Source of the DNA: Hirsutella rhossiliensis | Taxonomy: Eukaryota > Ascomycota > Sordariomycetes > Hypocreales > Ophiocordycipitaceae | DNA length: 64,000 bases | Direction: 5' to 3' | NCBI RefSeq assembly: GCF_020360975.1 | Contig: NW_025408672.1 | Span: 2,108,001-2,172,000 of the forward strand | Shown: positions 12,225-25,459 of the stretch, in pieces | Numbering within the stretch: position 1 is the stretch's first letter | Layout of the letters: every line of letters begins with the position of its first letter | The notes under the pieces: generated by a model | Told to the model about the DNA's origin: nothing | The model's database searches: none | What the model saw: only the letters and a program-made list of their open reading frames with translations | Made by a program: the position numbers and the translations under genes

Positions 12225-13269
12225 AATATAAGTTAAGCTAGGGACTAGGAAAGATAGATAACTAGCGCGACTAAGATAGAGTTTTCCTCCTTTCTCCTTA
12301 GCGTTAGATAAATAATTATTTAGCCCTATACTACTACGCTAAGTATACGCCGGCCCTTAATATATCTAAAGCTCCTTTTAAATAAGGCTATAAAGCTTAA
12401 AGAGAGATTAAACTTAAAGGATATAATATAAATATCTTAACAACTTAAAGGGGGGGGAATAGGCCTATAGATAGCTAGGAGTAATAATAAGAGGGCCTAA
12501 TACCTAGCTAATAGTATAGTAAGCGATACTCTTACTATAAGTAAGAGAGGTAGAGATAAGGTATTAAGTAATATAGAGCTAACTTAAGATATAAGAATTA
12601 ATTAGCTAGATTAAAAGGATATACTAAAGGATAGATAAACTAATAAGTATAGTTATATAAGAGGGGGCTAGTAGTAAGATAGGCAGATTAATACTACCCT
12701 TAAGGGTAATAGGAGGGGTAATAATACTAATAATTAAAGGAGGGATAGTAAGGAAGAATACTTTAACGGTAGCTACGGCATATACCTAAAGACATACCTA
12801 CGCTAACGGCAACAGCAGTAGCTAGATACCGAAGGACGAGGGGGTCTAAGGGGGATAAAGGAAATAAGAAAGCACTAGGCAGGGCAAGGCAAAGGCAAAG
12901 AGGGCTAAAAAGGTATATTAGTAAAAGAGGATATAGAAGAAGATAATGCTAATAGAAGAAGATATCGATGCTAATAATAAAAGAAGAAGATAATAGTGCT
13001 AATGCTGTCTGCTAGCTAAGGAGGAAAAGAGACCTCTTTTATAAACCGAATTTTCCCTCCTTCTTCCCTAGACGAATAGGGGCCAAGGGATTATCTAATT
13101 AAGAAGAGGGCTAGCTAGAGACTCTACTAAGGATCCTACTAAGGACCCTGCTAAAGACTCTGCTGCGCGGGCTATATGTTCCTTAGGGTATAGATGCCCC
13201 CGTTAAAATACTTATAGGAAGCCTTTCTTAAGCCTAGGAAAATTTAACGGGTAATAATAGTACTATACC
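12225..13269. repeat. Unclassified dispersed repeat (12.4-13.25 kb)
   Basis: A less AT-rich segment. Its part 12780-13180 reappears inverted at about 50230-51450, where a SINE-like copy splits it. It includes short degenerate repeats of the type AAGGAYCCTACT at 13125-13160, and a purine-rich stretch reading as a Lys/Arg-rich then acidic low-complexity peptide with stops. The family is not recognised. Confidence 0.55.
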
Positions 13270-13638
13270 CTATAAGTATAATTATAGCGAAGTATAGCTT
13301 AATTTTATAGTTCTTAGAGATATCCCTTAGTAAGAGGAACCTAAAAAAGCTAAAAGACTAATATAAAAGAAGGAAGAAGGAGCTAAAAAGAGGTATAGAG
13401 AGGAGGGTAAGGGTAAGAGGTAAAAAACTAGTAAAAAGCTTAGTAGTTAAGAAGATATTAATAGCTTCTTTAAGTAGGATCTTCTTTATTAATTAAGATA
13501 CTAAATAGATATAAGAAGGGCTATTAAATAAAAGAAAGAAGGATAATTAAGGTAATATAATAATTACTCCCTTACTATAATTACTGCTCCTATAAGACTT
13601 AAATATCTTTACCCTACCTATCTAACCCCTTACTTTTA
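13270..13638 (+). mobile_element. Copia-type LTR, left part, split by the Gypsy insertion
   Basis: RIP-mutated LTR of the 470-500 bp family in + orientation. It stops at the TTTTA duplication (13634-13638) of the Gypsy element and continues at 21509. The intact order CTTACTTTTAATTTTACC is seen uninterrupted at about 26795, which confirms the junction. Confidence 0.8.
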
Positions 13639-14097
13639 TATTACGACCACGGCTACTAGGCCGCTAACGGTCGACCGCGTTAAGCACGTAATATAGTCTA
13701 ACGGATAAATAGTCGGCACGACTATCTAATAGATATAGGATCGAGGGGATCGAGGGGATTATAGAGATCTAAGTAATCTAGAATTAATAGGATTACTACG
13801 CTCTATACGATCTAACGTTAGGGATTATAGCTAGGCCTATAATCTAAGGACAGTCTCTATAGGTATATATAGCTACCTACTTTTACTCCTTTAGATAGAT
13901 AGCTCGATAGCTTTTAATATAGATCTTTATTACGATTCTATCTTTAATTCTAATTACCTAGTTATAGTCTATAGTCTACGACCTTTAACTTATTACTAAC
14001 GTAATATACTTATTATTACTTAGACTACGCCCTATTATATCTACTAATATAAATCCCTCGATAGGTTTATCCCTTAGGAATAATACTAGTCGTTATA
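13639..14097 (+). repeat. 5' LTR of RIPed Gypsy
   Basis: 459 bp, same length as the copy at 21050-21508 and differing from it mainly by C/T and G/A changes, as expected when RIP acts on both copies. Confidence 0.92.
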
Positions 14098-14279
14098 CGT
14101 TAAAAGCTCTTATTTAGTATAATACCGCGTTACTCTAAGTAATATCGTAAACTATTAATATGCCTATATAGTAAACTAGATTAACTAACTCTAGAGCTAC
14201 TATATCGCCTTAGGATATAATACGCGAGATTATTACCCTTTGATATAAGGTATAGTTACTTAGGAACGGAAGAGGCAAT

Positions 14280-17200
14280 AGATAAGTTAGGGACCTTAGA
14301 GAAGTAGTTAAACTAAAGCAGCTAGGACTATTCAACGGTACTTATAGTACTCTTTAAGACTTTCTTACCTAACTTAAGGCCTACTACTAGTTCTACCTAA
14401 CGAAACTTTTAAACCTAGTTAAAAAGGTACTCTACGTAGGAAATTATTTATCTAGAACGGTACTTACTTAGTTTAGACCTATTATAAGGGACTATCTCGA
14501 TAACTAACTAGTATAACGAAATAGCGAAATAGATAAAGTCTTTACTAGTTTCTAAGGATTTAAAGAAGCTATTACTAAGGTATTTAGAATAACTAATAAA
14601 GAACGAGAAGCCGAATAAAAACTTTAAGAACTCCGATAAAAGACCTTAATATCGGACTATACTACTAAATTCCGTTAAGTTACCTTAAAACTTAAATAGG
14701 ACGACGAACCCCTTATATTGCGATTCTACGACGGACTTAGGGAAGAAGTTAAGGACGAACTCTATAAGGAAGATTAACCTAACGGCCTCTTAAACTATAT
14801 CGCTATAGTAGTACGAATCGACGATAGATAGTATACGCGACGCTAAGAAAAGAAATAAGGAAGAGGAAACTAGAACCCTTCTTATAGGAATAACTTTAAC
14901 TAACGCGCTAACTATAAAAAGAAGCGCGAAACTCCTATTACCTACGCCTATATAACTAACCTAGGTAGGATAAATCTAGACGTAATATAGAAAAGTAAAG
15001 GAAAGTATTTTAACTATAGAAAACTTAGATATTACTCTAAAGAATATAGATAACCTCGTAAGGAGAAGAAAACCTACTAGGTACTAGCCCTAGAAGGTAA
15101 GAAATACCTAAACGCTATTAATAGATAGGAACTAAAGTATAAACTCCTTAGTTAGACTATATACTACGACGATAAATATATAGTATACCTAAGCGATAAG
15201 AACGGTATTAGATAGTTCTTAAAGCTACTAAGGAAAACCCTTATAATAATATAATAAAGGGATCCTAAAATATAGAAATAAGTTAAATTCGTAGAACTAG
15301 AATACCCTTACCTTAAAGGAGTCTCCTAAGACTAGATTAAGAAGAACGGTAAACGATTCTAGGAAGATATATAAAATAAAAATCGATAATAACGATAGGT
15401 AGTCTATAAGTAATATAATAAAGAAGATATAGATATAGCCCTTATACTTACGAAACTTAGATAATAACTTAAGGAAGAATAACGAAGTATCGATAATATA
15501 AGCTCTAAAGAATAAGAAATACCTAAAGAAATAGAAGATAAGAACGAACTCGTATTACTACCCTCGCTATTAAGGGAAAATACTATAATTAGAGAATACG
15601 CTTTATACTTTAAAGAATTTAAAGAAATACTTAAAATTAAAACCTAATAAATACCTTAAATTCTTATAGAAAACTAATAAGCTATATTAACTCGATATTA
15701 ACCGGTATTACGTAAAGGAGACTACGTTATAGCTATCGCCGTAGTTAATACCTTTATAGCTCTATAATAAAAATAGTAACTATAAGGAGAATTTAAAGAC
15801 GATCTATAAATACTACTTACTTATAAGCACTATAAGTATATTTTATAGATATTATATATCTACCTAGATTATATAATATACTTTTAGATAAAGGTATAAT
15901 ATAATGCCTTCTTAGTTAGGTTTAAAGGATAAGTACTTTCGAAACCCTACCTAAGTATAGAACTAGACTACTAGAAAATCGATTAACGCTACCTAAACGA
16001 CTAAGTTATATTATTAGAACCCGATTATAGTACGCTACTTAAATACTACGATAATTATAGTTTATTAACGAGATATCTTTTAGAGATATATAAAATCTAT
16101 AAATATATTAAAATAGAGGAATAGTATAATACTACTCGCTTTAAGGCATCTAAACTATTAATCTTTTAAAGACTTACGTAATAAATTAAATATAACGAAG
16201 AAGATTATAACGAATATATATACCTAAACTAAAAAGTTTATAAATATAAAAAAGCATAAGTATAGTATAAACGATATAACGGTATACTAAAAGATTATTA
16301 GTAATACGTATAAAGGCTATAAGCTATATTCGACTAAGGAAGAATCGATATAGAAATACTATATACGAAATAGAAAGATATAAAACGAAAACTCGACCTT
16401 TAGTATAAAAATAAATAGAATTATAAAGTATAGTACGCAATTAACTACGAAGTAGTATAATATAAACGATATAGCGTTAAGAAATAAAAAATCTTTAATT
16501 AGCTATAAGAAATTAGTCTCTTAAGCCCTAATATAATACTATACGACGAAAATATAAAGAAACGATATTAATAATAAATCGAAGAAGAATACTTAAATAA
16601 AATAAATAAGGACTAAGTAAAAAACAAGGTACGCTATCTATAAAAGGGCTATAGACTAGCACGATACGATAAGATCTAAGGACCCTATATATAGTAACGG
16701 TAGGCTATAGTAACTAAATAGTATTAGATATCTAAATCGCGGGATATTACGCGCGTATACTTTTAGACTATAGCGCGATAGGTAATTACGTTTTACCTAG
16801 AGTCGTTAATCGTTACTAACTTATATATAGATATAAGAAAGATCTATATAAACTTATAAATATTAAAGGAGAGGCCTTTAACTATAATAACGGAATTATT
16901 AATATAGAGATTAATTACCTTAATATTAATATCTAAGGCTATAACGAATAAGTTAACTTTGATATTATAGATATTAAAGAATATAACCTTATATTAGGGC
17001 TTCTATAGCTATAGGAGAGCAACCTACTAATTAACTAGAAAACTAGCTAGCTATATTAGGACGAAGATATAAGTTTCTAGGACTAGTAGATTTAAAAGAA
17101 AGTAAAATTTTACGATAATTTAGCTACTAAATAGGATAAAAGGGATAACCGTTTAAGTAAATTATTATAGGCTTTAGTAATATAAACGAAAATAGTAACC

Positions 17201-20200
17201 GAACTAGCGGATATAATAAAATCGATTAATAAGACCTACGTACTAACTAATACGGCTATATAACCTAGTATCCGATATAAATAGAATAAAGGATATAATA
17301 TAAAGATCTAAAGAGTTATTGCTACTCTAAGGAAAGACCTTAAATAAATTAATAAAGAGCTTAAGTTAAGAGAAACTAGCTCTTAAAAGAAAGAATAAAG
17401 CCTATAAGATAAAATAAAGAATATCCCTTAGGAATACCGGAAATATAATAAACTTTTTAAGGAAGAACTTAAGATAGGGTTACCTAAATATAGCTAATAG
17501 GACTACGAAATTTATCTTAAGGATAGAATAACGCTAACGTTTTATAAAATCTATAACCTAAACGAAAAGTAACTATAAACGCTACGCGACTACCTTAACG
17601 AGAATCTATAAAAGGGATATATATAAATATTAATATCCGAAGTAAGCTACCTAGTTATATTTATTCTAAAGAAAAACAGTAAGCTATAACTAGTTATCGA
17701 CTATAGACGCTTAAACGATATTATAATAAAGGACCGAATACTATTACCGCTTATATCGGAACTATAAGACCGACTATATAGTAAAAAATAGTTTATAGCC
17801 CTTAATCTTAAAGGCGCTTATAACTTAATATATATAAAAAAGGGATATAAATAGATAATAGCTAATAAAACGAAATTTAGATTATTTAAATACCTAGTAA
17901 TACTATTTAGACTTATAAATATACTAGCTACCTTTTAATAGATAATTAATAATATCCTACGAGAATACTTAGATATCTTTATAGTAGTATACTTAGATAA
18001 TATCTTAATCTTCTCGGATACCCTAGAAGAATATAAGGAATACGTCTATAAGGTACTTTATATACTTTAGAATATAAAGTTACTAGTTAAACTAAAGAAA
18101 AGTAAGTTTTATATATAGAAAGTAAACTTCCTTAAATATACGATCTTACTAAGAGAGATACGAATATAATAAGATAAGATTAACTTAGTTAAAGAATAGC
18201 TAACGCTAAAGAACGTTAAAGATATATAAAGTTTCCTAGGATTTATAAATTACTACTAACGATTTATTAAAGATTTCGGAAAGATTATAGTACTACTATA
18301 CGACTTAATAAAGAAGGAAAAAGAATTTATATAGGATAATAAAGCTAATAAAGCTTTCGATTATATTAAGACTACGATTACGTAAAAACTAGTCCTAACT
18401 ACCTTCGATCTAGAATAATAAATCGAACTTAAAACCGATATATTAGACTTTGCTCTAAGAGTATAAATTAGATAAAAAGATAATAAAGGAAGACTACGAC
18501 TAATTATATTCTACTTAAAGAAGCTATATAGCGTAGAACTTAATTACCTTATCTATAATAAAGAATTCCTTATAATTATTTAAGCTTTTAAGGAATTTCG
18601 ATACTACCTTCTTAGAAGTAAATATAAAGTTAAGGTTTATATAGACTATAAAAATATCTTATATTTTATAACGACGTAATAGTTAAATAGATAATAGATC
18701 TAATAGGCTAAATACTTATTAGAATTCGACTACGAAATAATCTATAGAAAAAGAATAGAAAACGGTCGAGCTAATACCCTTAGTCGACGAAGTAACTACG
18801 ATATAGAAGCACCTATAGCGAAAGGATAGCTCCTAGAAATTAACGAAAACGGGAACTACTAGCAACGATAGCTAAATATAATACTTAAAGTATAACCTAA
18901 CGACTTAATATACTAAAAGATCCTAAAATAGATAAAAGAATATAAAGTACTAAATAGATATAATATAGAATATTTAGAAGTTTTAATATATAAAAATAAA
19001 ATCTAAATACTACTAGTATTATAAGATAAAGTTATATAAGATATATATAAATATCTAATATATAGATACTAAGGAATCTAAAGAATAATAGAATAGATTA
19101 AACGATAATATAACTTCCTATAGCTTAAAGAAGTAGTATAATAAGTTATTAAAGAATATAAACTTTACGTACGAAGTAAAGCTAAACGATATAAACTATA
19201 TAGAAAATTGCAACCGCTACTAGTACTAGAGAAACTATAGGATTTAATAGCTTTTAATTATATTATAAAGCTACTACTATTAAAAGAACCTATAACTAAC
19301 GTTAAGTACGATAGTATATTCGTTATTACTAATAGATTAACGAAGTATAGATACTTTTTACTATATAAAGAAGTAAGTAATATAGAAGAGCTAGTATATA
19401 TATTCCTATAAATAATTATTAGTAATTACGGACTATTAAACGAGATTATTTTTAATAAAGGAAGTATATTTATAGCTAAGTTTTAGTAAGCTCTTATAGT
19501 ATAATTAGGGATAAAATATAAGCTTAGTATAGCTTATTACCTATAAATAGATAGATAAATAAAACGACTTAACTAAACGCTTAAATAATATTTACGATAC
19601 TATATTAGCTACGAATAAAACGATTAAGTTAAATAGCTACTAATAGCGTAACTAGCTTATAATAGCTTAGTTATAGAAATAACTAAGCTCTTACTAGTAT
19701 ACGCTAATTATAGATATAACCTAGAAGTATTTAAGGTTACTCGATAAGGACTATAAGTAGAACGAGCGATAGTATAAGTAGATTAGCTATAAAAATTATA
19801 TAAAGAAATATAATAAGAACTTTAATTTATTAGAGAACGAATATCTACTTACTATAATCGGAAAAGATTATAAGGACTAATCTTTTAAGAGGGAGATATA
19901 GTCTACCTCGTACGATAAAATATTAAAATAAAACGACTAAGTAATAAATTAGATTTTAAGAAACTTAGACCGTTTAAGGTTAAGAAAACTATTTTAAAAG
20001 TTAACTACGAACTTTCGCTACTAATAATAATATAGATATACCCAATATTTTATATCTTATTATTAAAACTAGCGCTATAAAACGCTAAACTATAAGAAAA
20101 AATTAAAGTCGATAATAATTAAGAATATAAAGTAAAATAAATACTAGATATAAGAAAATAAGGTTAGTAATAAGAATACCTTATTAAGTAGAAGGGATAT

Positions 20201-20310
20201 AGACTAAAGGAAAATACCTAGGAACTACTTAAGCACTTAACCTACTATAGCTCTCTACTTCGATAATTTTACTAGAAGGTCTAGGAGGGATTAAAGGACT
20301 AAGATCCGTA
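14280..20310 (+). pseudogene. gag-pol of the RIPed Gypsy chromovirus
   Basis: Former polyprotein of the retrotransposon, now with many TAG/TAA stops where Gln or Trp codons were. Visible landmarks: a CCHC zinc knuckle near 15000-15050 whose Cys and His codons now read Tyr; a protease segment near 16770 of the D-x-GATGN type with C-to-T changes; reverse transcriptase with LVIDYRRLND near 17690 and YLDNILIFSD near 17990-18019 (the second Asp of the catalytic pair now Asn); RNase H around 18430-18670; integrase core around 19250-19900; and a chromodomain with YLIK.KGYRLKENT near 20180-20222, which places it among chromoviruses. No functional product is expected. Confidence 0.88.
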
Positions 20311-20700
20311 AACTCCTTGCTAATACTAAATAAGGACTAATTTACCTTATTAAGAACGCCTAACGATTATAAATTATTTACTACCTAATGCTTATATATA
20401 TCGAGCGTAGGCAAAACGCTATCCTCGGCATCTACTTCTTAGATACTATAATAAAATAACTTAGAACTCTTTTCCTTTATACGATTCCGAATCTTTTAGA
20501 TACGAGCTAAACGATTAACGGCGATAGATATTTATAACTAAAGGTTTATAAGCTATGCCTAAAGCTCTAATAAAGCTTCCCTAGCTTCCTCCTCTTCGGA
20601 ATATAGCTTACGCTACTCCGCTAATAATTTAGTCACTAAAAGAAATATATTAGCTACTATACGTAAAAAGAATTAAAAGATATATATAAAAAGAGGCTAC
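20310..20700 (-). pseudogene. Antisense ORF between chromodomain and 3' LTR
   Basis: The minus strand reads as a protein-like frame interrupted only by stops that C-to-T change at Gln codons would create. From right to left it contains LYSEEEEAREALLEL, IAVNRLARI.KIRNRIKEKS and EVDAEDSVLPTLD, a charged, probably helical protein. The composition is much more protein-like than the sense strand here. It resembles accessory antisense proteins of unknown role that I recall from other fungal chromoviruses, but I cannot name a family. It would be transcribed convergently to gag-pol. Confidence 0.6.
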
Positions 20701-21049
20701 TAAAATACTATTATAATAGGGACGACTACTAGTAATATAATTATTATAGCGCGAAGAATTTTCGGCTATCTAATAATTTATCTTCTTCGCCTTAAAGTAT
20801 TAAGTGCACGGTATATTAGTAGGATCTCTACTTAAGTCGATATATTTAGTAAGAGTAGCGCGCTTAGAGGCTTTTTAGGAACGATTTTTTAGTATACGAC
20901 TAGATATACTATTAGTAGTATATCCTAAAAAGATAAAGAAATAAGGAACGATATACTTACGTACGACGCGATAAGGGTATATTTATATATAGCGGCTAAG
21001 GCAGCTATAGTAGGTCTTATAGATAAGACTAAAAGGAGGGGAGATATCG

Positions 21050-21508
21050 TATTACGACTACGGCTACTAGGCCGTTAACGGTCGACCGCGTTAAGCACGT
21101 AATACGGTCTAACGGATAAATAGTTAGCACGACTATCTAATAGATATAGGATTAAGGGGATCGAGGGGATCGTAGAGATCTAAGTAATCTAGAATTAATA
21201 GGATTACTACGCTTTATACGATCTAACGTTAGGGATTATAGCTAGGCCTATAATCTAAGGATAGTCTTTATAGGTATATATAGCTACTTACTTTTACTCC
21301 TTTAGATAGATAGCTCGATAGCTTTTAATATAGATCTTTATTACGATTCTATCTTTAATTCTAATCACCTAGTTATAGTCTACGGTCTACGACCTCTAAC
21401 TTATTACTAACGGAATATACTTATTATTGCTTAGACCACGCCCTATTATATCTACTAATATAAACCCCTCGATAGGTTTATCCCTTAGGAATAACACCGG
21501 TCGTTATA
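21050..21508 (+). repeat. 3' LTR of RIPed Gypsy
   Basis: 459 bp pair of the LTR at 13639, followed directly by the second TTTTA duplication. Confidence 0.92.
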
Positions 21509-21570
21509 TTTTAATTTTACCTTTATATATTTTATATATACTTTCTATATCTCTCTTTATAAGAGTTATA
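21509..21570 (+). mobile_element. Copia-type LTR, right part of the split copy
   Basis: Continuation of the LTR cut at 13638. It ends in the ATATCTCTCTTTATAAGAG terminus typical of this LTR family. Confidence 0.75.
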
Positions 21571-21616
21571 AGCTTAAGAGGAATAGAACTCTTATACCTT
21601 TTAGCTACTATAAAAG

Positions 21617-22311
21617 TATAAGAATATACCCTTATATTCCTATTTTACTATTATAAAGAAATAATAAGCATAGGGAGGCTCTATAAAATAAGCTAGTAAA
21701 AAGAGGCTCTATAATATAGTCTAAGGGAATAACCCTTAAAGATAAAGACCTCTACTAGATATCTATACCTTCCTTTAGGAAAAGCGGGTTAAGATAAGCC
21801 TATCCTAATAAAATAAAATATATATAAAATATATATGTTAATTATAAGTAGAACGGATACCCTATTGCCTATTTTGGCCTAGCGGTTCCGAAGATATCCG
21901 CGATACGAGAATAGGTAGGGCATAGAACATTCTAGTTAAATCTACTACTTATACTAGAACCTATAGTCTTACGTTAACCATTACGTTATAATTAGACCAC
22001 CTACTAAGTTAAGAAGACATACTATAGATAGAGCTTTTTAAGCATTATAGAATATACTAGAAGCTAACTAATTAGTCTACTAGTAGGCGAGCAATAGTCT
22101 ATAAAAGACGAAGGATTTCCCTAGGAGTAGTAGATAAAATAAGTAAGTTTGCAAGCATCCTTTGCAACGCTATTCTTTTAATATATTATTTAGCCCTTTA
22201 TATGCTCGTTATAAATTCCGGACGAAATCCTACCCTATACTCCTTCGACCGATCGTTCCGCTTACGTTATCGATTACCCGATTCTACGCTTATTACTTAT
22301 ACCTTCTTATA
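21617..22311 (+). mobile_element. Solo LTR, ~695-bp family, copy 1
   Basis: Begins TATAAGAATATACC and ends CTTCTTATA (TG...CA ends after RIP). It is bounded by a perfect 5-bp duplication AAAAG (21612-21616 and 22312-22316). There is no internal region, so it is a solo LTR left by recombination. Family members lie at 24442, 29713, 48837 and, inverted, 49530. Which retrotransposon it belongs to is not seen here. Confidence 0.88.
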
Positions 22312-24441
22312 AAAAGGCGCCTTTCTTATATCCTTTATAGCTCTATTTTACCTTTCTTACTAAAAAAGCTAATTTTTAATTAACTTTTCTACCCTCTTTT
22401 ATAATAATATTAAAAAACGACTTTACTACCCTTATAGTCTATAGGACGATTCTTATAAAGCCTTAAGATTAAGATAAGTAGGTAAAAGAGCTTTAGGCTT
22501 AAGTAGATAAGACTATTTATAATTTAATCTTCTTTAATAAGTAGGATACTCTTAAGCGCCCTCTTTATCTTAAAGTAATAGAATTCATAAAGCCAGCTAC
22601 CCTCTTTTCTAAGCTAACCTCTATATAGTAAAGAGCTTTTTTTACTAGCTTAAGTAACTATAAGAGTTACTATAAAGAATACTTTTATAAGATAAAGCTA
22701 CTAACTACTATATATATAGCTATAATAGAATCCGTTAATACTATAAAGCTAATCTCTCTTTAAGCTACCCTTATAATATAGTAGTTATATACTTAGGAGG
22801 ACTACTAGCTATAATACTAAAGTTAGTTTAAATCTAGCTAAGGGTATAATTAATTTTTAGTAGGACTAATAAACTATACTAACCTACTTATTAATTAGCT
22901 AATTAGCGCTTTTAAAAGCGCTTACAAATATACTAATAGTCTAGCCCTACTATAAGTAGGCTAGCCTAGACCTCGCTTACCTAGACCTAGCGACGAATTT
23001 ATTAAGATCTCCCTTTAACTTAGGTCTACGCCCCTTAACTAGGAAAATAAAAATATAGGGCCGATACTAATAACTTAATAAGTATAGCGCGAAGCTAGTA
23101 TAATAACCTAACTACTAGCTTAGTTAAAGGCTAGCATTAATAAAAAATAGCCCGCTAAGCCTTATAGCGGAAAATTAAAGTAAAGCCTAAGAAGATATCG
23201 TTATAAGATAAGGTTAAGGATAATTATATAATTAACTATTAACTAAAAACGCTTATACTACTAATTAACGCTATATACCTTATATATATAAAGGAGTTAC
23301 TTTCTAAGGTTACTTTATAATAAAGCTAATAGATTCCGACTAACTAAAACGATACTTAAGATAGCTAGTATAAGATTCTTATATATTATAACCGCGACTT
23401 AGTATTAAGGTAAACTAGCTATAAAAGAAAGGAGGGTTTTCCTTTAAGCACTTTAGTTTTTCCCTTTTATTTAACGCTAAAGTTTTAGATACCTCTAGAT
23501 AGGTTACTAGTATAATCTTAATAATAATAATAATAATCTCTCTTTAAGAAAAAGAAACTCTTAAGTAGTAGCTCTTAAAGCTTAAGACCTTAATAGCTCC
23601 CTTAAAGAGCTATATAACTAACTATATTAAGAAGACTTATATAGTTTACTTAAGAGACCTTTTTACTAAGAACCTTCTAGCCTCTTTATAGCTAGCTAAG
23701 TAAGAAGAAATCCTTAAGGAAGCTAACTAATACTTCCTAATAAAAGCTCTTTCTAGCTAGTAGGTATAAGATATATATTTATTAATAAAGCTTATTAGTA
23801 ATAGTTACTTAAATATCTTTTAAGAAGCTAGCTAAGAACTAAATAAAGAGGATACTTAAGTATAATAGTATAAGGAACGGTTTTTTCCTACTATAAATAA
23901 AGTAGCTATAATATACTCCCTTAATTATATAAGTTAATAAGTAGTATATTAATTATAAATAAACTCCTATCTTATAAAATAAGAATTACTTATTATTTTT
24001 TATATTATTATATATTAAGTAGGTTACTAGGTATTATATAATCGGGAATTAAAGGAATAGAGCTAACTAAAAAATACTAGCTAAGACCTTATAAGATAGT
24101 ATAACTAACTTCCTTTAAATATAAATATTAATAAAACTAAGATACTTCTAGCTATACTTAGGGTATTCCTTAGTTTATAGGCTATATAGCAGCCTAAATC
24201 TAGTCTTAAAAGGTTCTTCCGTTTAGCTATAATTATCTATATAAGGTAGTATATCCGCTAATAAATAAAGATAGAATTATTAGCTTTAATACCTCTTTTA
24301 TATACTAATATACTACTAATAAATTCCGTTAAAATTCCTACCTTATACTCTTTCTTCCCCTTTATTACTAAGTCTTATATAATTCCTTAATTTCTTAATA
24401 TTCCGCTATTACCTATATACCTTAAGAGGTTATAAGCCTAG
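22312..24441 (+). pseudogene. Degenerate ORF of unknown family, split by a SINE-like element
   Basis: Reading the + strand and skipping the SINE-like insert (22765-23533) with one copy of its duplication gives one continuous protein-like frame. It runs from about 22600 (ESVNTIKLISL just before the insert) through VYLRDLFTKNLLASL and VLYNRELKE to about 24200. It is interrupted mainly by TAG/TAA at former Gln codons. This indicates a coding sequence, probably of a transposon, that was RIPed. I do not recognise the domain. Confidence 0.45.
22765..23533 (+). mobile_element. tRNA-headed SINE-like element, copy 1
   Basis: About 769 bp. It starts with a tRNA-like head (acceptor ACCCTTA at 22767-22773 pairing with TAAGGGT about 70 bp on; B-box-like AGTTTAAATCT) and ends in a (TAA)n tail. 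A perfect 15-bp duplication TAATCTCTCTTTAAG flanks it (22750-22764 and 23534-23548), as expected for target-primed reverse transcription. It interrupts a degenerate ORF. Confidence 0.82.
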
Positions 24442-25137
24442 TATAAGAATATACCCTTATATTCCTATTTTACTATTATAAAGAAATAATAGGTATAGGG
24501 AGGCTCTATAAAATAAGCTAGTAAAAGGAGGCTCTATAATATAGTTTAAGGGAATAACCCTTAAAGATAAAAGACCTTTACTAGATATCTATACCTTCCT
24601 TTAAGAAATATAGGTTAAGATAAGCCTATCTTTATAAAATAAAATATATATAAAATAAATAAGTTAATTATAAGTAGAATAGATACCCTATTACCTATTT
24701 TAGCTTAGCGGTTCTAAAGATATCCGCGATATAAGAATAAGTAGGGCATAAAACATTCTAGTTAAATCTACTACTTATATTAAAACCTATAGTCTTACGT
24801 TAACTATTACGTTATAATTAAACTACCTACTAAGTTAGGAAGATATACTATAGATAGAGCTTTTTAAGTACTATAGAATATACTAGAAGCTAACTAATTA
24901 GTCTACTAGTAAGCGAGCAATAGCCTATAAAAGACAAAGGATTTCCCTAGGAGTAGTAGATAGAATAAGTAAGTTTATAAGTATCTTTTATAATACTATT
25001 CTTTTAATATACTATTTAGCCCCTTATATACTCGTTATAAATTCCGGACGAAATCCTACCCTATACTCCTTTAACCTATCTTTCTACTTATATTATTAAT
25101 TGCCCGATTATACGCTTATTAATTATACTATTCTATA
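24442..25137 (+). mobile_element. Solo LTR, ~695-bp family, copy 2
   Basis: Heavily RIPed copy with a perfect 5-bp duplication CCTAG (24437-24441 and 25138-25142). Confidence 0.87.
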
Positions 25138-25459
25138 CCTAGCTTACTCTTTTTAAGCTAAGAAATTAACTACTTATACCTTTAAAATTCCTTATCGAAA
25201 TATCTAATTAAAATTCTTTTCGAAATTCCCCCTAACTTCTTTTACTCTCTTATACTCTTAAACTCTTATTTAGACTTCTATATCCCTATAAAGAAGATAA
25301 TACCGAATTTATATAAAAATAAGTAAATAGAAAGAATATAAATTTACTAAACTTAAGGGAAATTTAAATTATACCTTATAGACTAAAGATAGAAGCTATC
25401 CTTATAAAATAAAAGCTTATTACTACTTTAAAGTAAGTAAATTATATATAGACTATAAA
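25138..25459. other. AT-rich DNA, unclassified
   Basis: RIP-like composition between a solo LTR and a Copia-type LTR. It may be a remnant of a retroelement internal region. No domain is recognised. Confidence 0.45.

Larger units (their letters stand above)
13639..21508 (+). mobile_element. Complete Gypsy chromovirus, RIP-mutated (7870 bp)
   Basis: LTR retrotransposon with two 459-bp LTRs (13639-14097 and 21050-21508), terminal repeat TATTACGACC...GGTCGTTATA (originally TG...CA), and a 5-bp target duplication TTTTA at 13634-13638 and 21509-21513. The inside holds gag, protease, reverse transcriptase, RNase H, integrase and chromodomain remnants in the usual Gypsy order, all full of stops. A purine tract (AAAAGGAGGGGAGATA) lies just before the 3' LTR. 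It is inserted in a Copia-type LTR, so it is younger than that LTR but old enough to have been RIPed heavily. Confidence 0.93.
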
